NCBI RefSeq assembly: GCF_000420765.1
Contig: NZ_ATVO01000006.1
Location: 124,001-188,000 of the forward strand
Length of the DNA: 64,000 nt
Reading direction: 5' to 3'
Source: Sandarakinorhabdus limnophila DSM 17366
GTDB lineage: Bacteria > Pseudomonadota > Alphaproteobacteria > Sphingomonadales > Sphingomonadaceae
Shown here piece after piece: positions 58,540-64,000 of this stretch. Positions within the stretch are counted from its first letter, which is position 1. Every line of letters starts with the position of its first letter. The notes beneath the pieces were generated by a model. That model was given only the letters and a program-made list of their open reading frames with translations, ran no database searches and was not told the origin of the DNA. The position numbers were made by a program, and so were the translations under genes.

Positions 58540-59676
58540 TCAGGCCGCGAACATCGCCCGTGCCCGGTTCAGCCGCGCCGCGCCTTCATCCAGGATGGCA
58601 TCAGACTTGGCGAAGCACAGCCGGATGAACGGCGTCTGCTGGCCATCGGGCATGAAGGCCGAAAGCGGGATGGCGGCGATGCCGGGATCGATCACCGCCG
58701 CCTCGCAGAAATCACGATCTCCCATTTCGATGCCAGATGCTGCCAGATCGGCCATCACGAAGTAACTGCCCTGCGTTGGCAGCAATTTCCAGCCGTGGCG
58801 GGCAAGATCCGTCACAAGCCGGTCCCGCGCCGTCACAAAGCCGACGCGGGCGGCAGCAAACCAGGCATCCGGCAGCGCCAGCCCGGCAACAACTGCGGTC
58901 TGCAGCGGCGGGGCGGTGGTGAAGGTGAGATATTGGTGCACCTGCGCAACTTTCTCGGCCAGCGCCGCTTCCGCCACCACCCAGCCCACCTTCCAGCCGG
59001 TCAGCGCCAGCAGCTTGCCGGCCGATCCGATCTTGATCGTGCGCTCCGGCGCTTGGGGATAGGGCGAGACGTGCGGCGCATCGCCGGTGATCACTTCCTC
59101 CCACACCTCGTCGCTGATGATGGTCAGGTCATGCTTGCGGGCCATCTCCACGATGGCCGCCAGCATCGCCGGGCCGGCCATGCCGCCGGTGGGATTGTGT
59201 GGCGTGTTCAACAGGATAGCGCGGGTATCCGGCGTAATCGCCGCTGCAATCGCCGCGGCGCTTGCCTGCCAGTCGGGCGGCTGCAGTTCCACCCACACCG
59301 GCCGAGCGCCTGCCCGCTGCACCAGCGGCGCATAGGCATCATAGGCCGGCGCGAACAGGATCACCTCATCGCCGGTCCCCGCCACTGCCATGATGCTCGC
59401 TGCCAGTGCCTCAGTGGCGCCCGATGTGACGATCACCTGTGCCGGCGTAAGGTCCAGCCCCTGCCGCCGGCCATAGAAATCCGCCACCGCCCGGCGCAGT
59501 TCCGGCAGGCCGCGCATCGGTGGATACTGGTTATAACCCGTTGTAATTGCTTCTGCTCCCGCCGCCAGCACCGCATCGGACCAGCCGAAATCCGGAAAGC
59601 CCTGCCCCAGATTGATGGCATCATGCTGCCGGGCCAGGCCCGACATATGCTCGAAGATGGTGGTCCCGGCTTGCAT
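58540..59676 (-). CDS. Class I/II aminotransferase (methionine/kynurenine aminotransferase-like)
   Basis: 378 residues. TTIFEHMSGLARQHDAINLGQGFPDF (in parts) and YNQYPPMRGLPELRRAVADF are typical of the YbdL/kynurenine aminotransferase group; LNTPHNPTGG, IISDEVWEEV and GSAGKLLALTGWKVGW contain the PLP-contacting residues and Schiff-base Lys. FIRLCFAKSD bears the carboxylate-binding Arg. ATG 59676 is chosen; a TTG at 59712 would add 12 residues. Lies 40 bases after the S41 peptidase gene on the same strand. Confidence 0.9.
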   Translation of the reverse strand: MQAGTTIFEHMSGLARQHDAINLGQGFPDFGWSDAVLAAGAEAITTGYNQYPPMRGLPELRRAVADFYGRRQGLDLTPAQVIVTSGATEALAASIMAVAGTGDEVILFAPAYDAYAPLVQRAGARPVWVELQPPDWQASAAAIAAAITPDTRAILLNTPHNPTGGMAGPAMLAAIVEMARKHDLTIISDEVWEEVITGDAPHVSPYPQAPERTIKIGSAGKLLALTGWKVGWVVAEAALAEKVAQVHQYLTFTTAPPLQTAVVAGLALPDAWFAAARVGFVTARDRLVTDLARHGWKLLPTQGSYFVMADLAASGIEMGDRDFCEAAVIDPGIAAIPLSAFMPDGQQTPFIRLCFAKSDAILDEGAARLNRARAMFAA

Positions 59677-59716
59677 CCACGTGTCTTGCCATGTCGGTGG
59701 GCGGGGTGCCAACCCC

Positions 59717-61639
59717 TCAGGCGGCGGGCCGCAACTGATAGCTGTGGCGCATGATGAACGGCTGGCCCGCCGTGCGGCTCATCCGGGTCAGCCGCAGCAC
59801 CGGGCCATCGCGGGTGAGGATTTCCAGCACCATCACCTTGCGGCCATTTTCTTCGCCGCTGCCATCAGCGACCAGCGTGACGCTGCCATTGGCACCTCGT
59901 CGGAATTCGGCGATGGCCATGGTTTCACTGGATTTTCCGCCCTTGATCACCAACGATTTTCCATCCGGCGTGAAGGACCAGTTCTCGCCGTAGCGCACCG
60001 TCTTGCCGGGGCCATCGTCGAACGTCCAGGCGATGCTAAGGCCATTGGCGCTCATCAGCGTCGGCAAGGTAACGCGGCTGTCATTGCCATAATCGCGATA
60101 GTCGAGCGTGCCGGCCCAGTTGCCGGCCAGCGCGGCGGTGAGCGTGGCGGCGGCATCGACCGGCGGCGCCGGCAGGCTGCGCGCCACTTCCACCGCGCGG
60201 TCCCGGCCGGCTTCGAAATCGGCCAGGGTCGGCACTACCTGCACATCCGCCTTCATGCCCCGACGGGGCGTGAACTGCTTGATATTGGTGAAGCTTCTGA
60301 ACTGCGGCACGCGCACGCGAATATGGCTTTCGGGCAGCCCGAGATTGAAGATGTTACCCGCCGTCGGCCCCTCCGCGCTGCCCGAAGTATCCTCCCCCAC
60401 CAGCGTCACGTCGCGCCGATCCTTAAGCCAGGCGATGGTCATGGTCGCGCCCGATCCATTCTGCGGTCCGGTCAGCACGGTCAGCCGGCCCGTGAACCGC
60501 TGAGTGACCGGCAGTGGCTGGTGTTCGATCGTGCTGTCATCATCGTCGCTCTCGTCGGTGCCGGTAGGGATCCGTTCGAGCAGGCTGTCACCGGTGCGCC
60601 GGTAGGCCGATTCCGGCGGATTAAACTGCGCCTCGCGGTCACCCCAGGTCTCGATATGTTTCGGCAGGTCGCCAAACCTTATGGTCTTGGCGCGAATGGA
60701 CGTGGTCAGTTTGAACGGCGTGTCGAGAAGGTGCCGCCCCAGCGCGATGGTCGGATCGGTGGAGCCGCCGCCGTTGTTCCGCAGATCAAGAACGAGATGC
60801 TCCGTCCCGGCCGCCTTCATCGCGTTGAAGAAGCCGCTGAGATAGGGCGTTGCAGCCACCGGGTTCCGATAGTTGACGAAAGTGTCGATCTTCAGGCGGG
60901 CTGTCTTCCCGGCCATGCGCCAGGTGATCCCGTTATAGAATTCATTGCGGTATTTGCCGTCGGGCGCGTCGAGCTGAGTCCATTGGTCAAAACTGATCGG
61001 CGCCAGCTGGCTGGTCTTGGCGGCCGCTTCTCCCGGCACCTTCCACGCGATATCCCACTGGCTGGGCGCTCCGAACAGGCCGGGCCAATATTCCTCCAGA
61101 TCGCTGCCGCCCAGGTCGCTGTCGTCGGCGATCTTCACCGCAATCGCCTGATCGGTTTCACCATCATAGGCCACCAACGGCGCCACCGCGTTCAGGATCT
61201 GCGACACCTGCCGGCCGTTGATGGCGGTGATTTCGGCGCCTTTGGGCAGCGCACCCGATACCACGATCATCCGGCCTTCGATCAGCTTGAAACGCAGCGG
61301 CAAGTGGCTGGCGTTGGTCTGGCGCCATTCTGCGATGGCGTCGGGCAGCTCGGGCTTGGAATGATCGCAATGGATGCTGGCCACCATGCGCGCGATCTCG
61401 CGGTGCAGGGCAAGCGTGCCGATCGGTTGCCTCGCCTGCGCCTCCAACCGAGCGAAGCTGGCATCCACCTGCGCCTTGGACACATAGCGATAGAGGCCGG
61501 GGTGGATCGTCTCCAGCGCCCGCCGCATCAGCGCGACATCGCTGCTGGCCTGCGCCGGGGTGAGCATCGGGTTGGGCATATCAGCCGCGATTGCGGGAGC
61601 AGAGGCAAGCAGGGCGGCGAGCAAGGCCGTGCGGATCAT
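59717..61639 (-). CDS. Exported S41-family peptidase-like protein
   Basis: 640 residues. Signal peptide (MIRTALLAALLASAPAIAA). An N-terminal helical cap (ALETIHPGLYRYVSK, IARMVASIHCDHSKPELP) leads to the tail-specific-protease core: ARLKIDTFVNYRN, LVLDLRNNGGGSTDPT, LTGPQNGSGATMTIAWLKD with the expected nucleophile Ser, and GTAGN-like EGPTAGNIFNLGLPES. An extra C-terminal beta domain follows (from about residue 515, WAGTLDYRDYGNDSRV). Whether it is an active protease or a beta-lactamase-inhibitor-like scaffold is not clear. Follows the AraC regulator gene on the same strand. Confidence 0.85.
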   Translation of the reverse strand: MIRTALLAALLASAPAIAADMPNPMLTPAQASSDVALMRRALETIHPGLYRYVSKAQVDASFARLEAQARQPIGTLALHREIARMVASIHCDHSKPELPDAIAEWRQTNASHLPLRFKLIEGRMIVVSGALPKGAEITAINGRQVSQILNAVAPLVAYDGETDQAIAVKIADDSDLGGSDLEEYWPGLFGAPSQWDIAWKVPGEAAAKTSQLAPISFDQWTQLDAPDGKYRNEFYNGITWRMAGKTARLKIDTFVNYRNPVAATPYLSGFFNAMKAAGTEHLVLDLRNNGGGSTDPTIALGRHLLDTPFKLTTSIRAKTIRFGDLPKHIETWGDREAQFNPPESAYRRTGDSLLERIPTGTDESDDDDSTIEHQPLPVTQRFTGRLTVLTGPQNGSGATMTIAWLKDRRDVTLVGEDTSGSAEGPTAGNIFNLGLPESHIRVRVPQFRSFTNIKQFTPRRGMKADVQVVPTLADFEAGRDRAVEVARSLPAPPVDAAATLTAALAGNWAGTLDYRDYGNDSRVTLPTLMSANGLSIAWTFDDGPGKTVRYGENWSFTPDGKSLVIKGGKSSETMAIAEFRRGANGSVTLVADGSGEENGRKVMVLEILTRDGPVLRLTRMSRTAGQPFIMRHSYQLRPAA

Positions 61640-61726
61640 GGCGGGTCTTTCGGTTCGGGTTGACTCCCTGCCCACTCCCCGATTCGGTAGCGCAGATCGC
61701 CCGAAACGCTGAACTTTGCGCAATTT

Positions 61727-62830
61727 TCAGGATTTGAGACGTGCCTGAGACGATCTGGCCTGCGTTGGCGTCATCCCGGCAAACTCCGCGAAGGCCCGGT
61801 TGAAGCTCGCCTTGGAGCGGAAGCCGGCATCCATCGCCATGGTCAGAATGGCGCGCGTGTCGGCCGGATCAGCCAACCACGCCTGCACCTGTTTCACCCG
61901 CCGCCGGTTGATGACCGCATTGAAATTGGCGCCCAGCCCTTCATTGAAGGCGCGGGCGAGATAATTGCTGTTGGTGCCCAGCGCGCGGGCCAGGCTGGCG
62001 GCGGTCAGGTCAGGATCGCGCCACAGGCCCTTCGCCTCGATCTCGGCCTCAAAGCGCCCACCCAGTGCCGCCCAGTCGCGCCCGGCTGGCACCGCCTCCT
62101 CGACCGCATCGGCGGGCACCGGGTAGCGCATGGCGGCATGGCGCCAGCCTTCGACCCCCAGATAGATCACCAGCCCAGAGAAGAGGACATAGAGCCAGAA
62201 CTGATCGAAATAATTGCGCGTTGGGTCGCGCACGTTGGCGATGAAGAAGCCCAACCACACCAAGCCGACCAACCCCAACGCCAGCAGGAAATTTCGAATC
62301 CAGTCGGGATTGAAATCCACCGCATCGGTGACATTCTCGCCCAGCCAGCGGCGATAATCGGCCCAGCAGCGCCAGGCGAGGCGACCATAGACGGCCAGAG
62401 AGATGAAGGTGGCCACCCGCAACATGGGCGCGATGATCGGAGCGTGGGCGACCGTGTCCCACCAATCCTTGGTTTCCAGCGGGAACGGAAACACCAGCGC
62501 ATCGGCCGCGAACTGCACCGCAAATGGTGCAAAATGCGGCCACGCCCGCTTCGGCGGCCGGCCGCACAAGGTGGTGGCGTAGAGCCAGAGCAGCGGGCCA
62601 AAGGCCAGGGTATAGCTGAGCGGCGTGAAGCTCAGCCACGGCCAGCGATCATAAAAACCGGCAAAGCCAATGATATAAGGCGTGATCAGCGCCGCCACGG
62701 CGACAATCAGCAGCGCCAGCCAGCGATTGGCGGCGCGGTTGGTGACCACGCGCCACAGCATCAGAGCCAACACCAGGCCCTGCGCCGTGCCGACCAGAAG
62801 GCTTATGCTCAACACGCCGAATTCGATCAC
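61727..62830 (-). CDS. Membrane-bound AraC-family transcriptional regulator
   Basis: 367 residues. The N-terminal half has about seven hydrophobic segments (SISLLVGTAQGLVLALMLW, WLALLIVAVAALITPYIIGF, LALGLVGLVWLGFFIANV). The C-terminal ~110 residues form an AraC DNA-binding domain: DLTAASLARALGTNSNYLARAF, RVKQVQAWL, and AMDAGFRSKASFNRAFAEFAGMTPTQ (in parts), the classic second HTH. GTG 62830 follows a strong GGGAGG site; ATG 62857 has none. Such membrane AraC proteins sense envelope or outside signals; the exported S41 peptidase encoded just downstream is the obvious candidate target. Confidence 0.88.
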   Translation of the reverse strand: MIEFGVLSISLLVGTAQGLVLALMLWRVVTNRAANRWLALLIVAVAALITPYIIGFAGFYDRWPWLSFTPLSYTLAFGPLLWLYATTLCGRPPKRAWPHFAPFAVQFAADALVFPFPLETKDWWDTVAHAPIIAPMLRVATFISLAVYGRLAWRCWADYRRWLGENVTDAVDFNPDWIRNFLLALGLVGLVWLGFFIANVRDPTRNYFDQFWLYVLFSGLVIYLGVEGWRHAAMRYPVPADAVEEAVPAGRDWAALGGRFEAEIEAKGLWRDPDLTAASLARALGTNSNYLARAFNEGLGANFNAVINRRRVKQVQAWLADPADTRAILTMAMDAGFRSKASFNRAFAEFAGMTPTQARSSQARLKS

Positions 62831-62929
62831 CCGCCAACCCTCCCACAATCGCGGCATTGCCGCCAGCAGGGGCGCGGGTTAGCTTTTCGCCACAATCAAT
62901 TGAGCCATTGGCAATTGGGGACAACAGCC

Positions 62930-63904
62930 ATGAAGACGCGCATCACCGAAATGTTCGGCATTGAACATCCCGTCATCCAGGGCGGCATGCACTATGTCGG
63001 CTTTGCCGAGATGGCCGCCGCCGTCTCCAATGCTGGCGGACTGGGCGTCATCACCGGCCTCACGCTTGGTACCTCGGAAAAGCTGGCCGCCGAAATCGCC
63101 CGCTGCCGCGAAATGACCGACAAGCCGTTCGGCGTGAACCTCACCTTCCTGCCCAGCGTCACCCCGCCCGATTATCCCGGCCTGATCAAATCGATCATCG
63201 AAGGCGGCGTGAAGGTGGTGGAAACCGCCGGCAACAACCCGGCGAAATGGCTGCCCGCGCTGAAAGAGCATGGCATCAAGGTCATCCACAAATGCACCAG
63301 CGTGCGTCACAGCCTGAAGGCCGAAGCTATCGGTTGCGACGCAGTTTCGGTGGACGGTTTCGAATGCGGCGGCCATCCCGGCGAGGATGACGTGGGCAAC
63401 TGGGTGCTGCTGCCGCGCGCCGCCGAAGAGCTGAAAATCCCCTTTGTGGCATCCGGCGGCGTCGCCAACGGCAAGCAGCTGGCGGCAGCCCTGTGCATGG
63501 GCGCCGATGGCGTAAACATGGGCACGCGTTTCATCGCCACCAAGGAAGCCCCGGTGCACCAGAATGTGAAGGACGCGCTGGTGGCGGCGACCGAGCTTGA
63601 TACCCGCTTGATCATGCGCCCGCTGCGCAACACCGAGCGCGTGCTGAACAACGCCGCCGTTGAACGCCTGCTGGAAAAGGAACGCACGCTGGGCAACGCG
63701 CTGAAGTTCGAGGACATCATCGAGGAAGTCGCCGGCGTGTACCCCAGGATCATGAAGAACGGTGACATGGATGCCGGCGGCTGGTCGTGCGGCCAGGTCG
63801 TGGGCCTGATCCACGATATCCCCAGCTGCAAGGATCTGATCGAAGGGATGGTGCGCGAGGCCGAGGAGATCATCCGCGGCCGCCTGCAGAAGCTCGTTGC
63901 ATGA
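62930..63904 (+). CDS. Nitronate monooxygenase-family FMN protein
   Basis: 324 residues, TIM barrel. HPVIQGGMHYVGFAEMAAAVSNAGGLGVI (in parts) is the NPD/NMO start; FGVNLTFLP, VVETAGNNP, DGFECGGHPGEDDVG with the His-Pro-Gly near FMN, and PFVASGGVANGKQLAAAL with GADGVNMGTRF phosphate loop follow. The enzyme oxidises nitronates or a similar substrate, though many relatives lack proven function. ATG 62930 has GGGGA upstream. Its stop overlaps the next gene by 4 bases, which suggests a CoA-thioester catabolic operon. Confidence 0.92.
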   Translation: MKTRITEMFGIEHPVIQGGMHYVGFAEMAAAVSNAGGLGVITGLTLGTSEKLAAEIARCREMTDKPFGVNLTFLPSVTPPDYPGLIKSIIEGGVKVVETAGNNPAKWLPALKEHGIKVIHKCTSVRHSLKAEAIGCDAVSVDGFECGGHPGEDDVGNWVLLPRAAEELKIPFVASGGVANGKQLAAALCMGADGVNMGTRFIATKEAPVHQNVKDALVAATELDTRLIMRPLRNTERVLNNAAVERLLEKERTLGNALKFEDIIEEVAGVYPRIMKNGDMDAGGWSCGQVVGLIHDIPSCKDLIEGMVREAEEIIRGRLQKLVA

Positions 63905-64000
63905 GCGACATCCTTTATGATCTGGCCGACGGGGTGGCGACCATCACCCTCAACAGGCCGGACAAGCTTAACGCGCTCACCCCCCAGATGTTGAGCGATT
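63901..64000 (+). CDS. Enoyl-CoA hydratase/isomerase family protein (N-terminal part)
   Basis: The first 33 residues are visible before the window ends: DILYDLADGVATITLNRPDK followed by LNALTPQMLSD. This is the unmistakable start of the crotonase fold (V-A-x-I-T-L-N-R-P-x-x-x-N-A-L). ATG 63901 overlaps the nitronate monooxygenase stop. The catalytic residues lie beyond the window, so substrate and specific activity cannot be given. Confidence 0.93.
   Translation, partial: MSDILYDLADGVATITLNRPDKLNALTPQMLSD

Noticed and set aside
59612..61663. A 683-codon plus-strand open frame opposite the S41 gene
   Set aside because: Shadow frame; the minus-strand product has a signal peptide and the S41 core motifs.

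Overview
The window is GC-rich, densely coded DNA with short intergenic gaps and many 1-4 base stop/start overlaps. It looks like the chromosome of an alphaproteobacterium, most likely in the order Sphingomonadales. Supporting signs are the NDUFA12-mlaD-DUF2155-aat block, a DUF1134 (EipA) protein, a TonB-dependent receptor, a type II secretion operon with a gspN gene, and the DUF and MFS families present. There is no phage, insertion sequence, CRISPR array or rRNA. Two tRNA genes (Phe-GAA, Ser-GCT) have encoded CCA ends. No stretch above 300 bases lacks a feature.

Region 1 (1-12054) is a secretion and outer-membrane module. It begins inside gspF, runs gspG-H-I-J-K-L-M-N, then a small unassigned gene and a relocated gspC. 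A promoter region with four 11-bp-spaced PhoB-like half-sites follows. Next come a surface-type lipoprotein with a Cys-Asp start (the pullulanase-type signal), a large TonB-dependent receptor and a terminator. On the other strand lie the prepilin peptidase and a 2OG-Fe(II) oxygenase. I infer a phosphate-starvation-responsive, type II-secreted lipoprotein paired with its receptor.

Region 2 (12054-31366) is mostly housekeeping: alcohol dehydrogenase, amino-acid racemase and D-cysteine desulfhydrase; yacG, RNase E/G-like, maf and ferredoxin; a 2-hydroxyacid dehydrogenase; EipA; modABC; an MFS pump; NDUFA12, mlaD, DUF2155 and aat; accBC, aroQ, GST, DUF1499 and dapE.

Region 3 (31363-40735) is more accessory. 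It has a cyclooxygenase-like haem peroxidase whose distal histidine appears replaced, an XpaC/TelA pair, a Rieske oxygenase next to a truncated amidohydrolase, ampG, and a second PhoB-like box in front of an OlsB-type acyltransferase. A TsdA-like dihaem cytochrome, a FrnE-like protein and a large inverted repeat follow.

Region 4 (40750-64000) carries M16 and M28 peptidases, purEK, a TetR regulator broken by an in-frame stop, a metallo-beta-lactamase-fold protein and a perfect 30-bp inverted repeat. A haloalkane dehalogenase operon with an MFS carrier lies divergent from an aldehyde dehydrogenase. Then come a CysQ-like phosphatase, a membrane protein/DUF2141/glycosyltransferase group, an aminotransferase, an S41 peptidase, a membrane-bound AraC regulator, and a nitronate monooxygenase overlapping the start of an enoyl-CoA hydratase gene.

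The strongest candidate for an under-described system is the PhoB-boxed lipoprotein/TonB-receptor/type II secretion module. Its case is strengthened by the second PhoB-like box at the ornithine-lipid-type acyltransferase.
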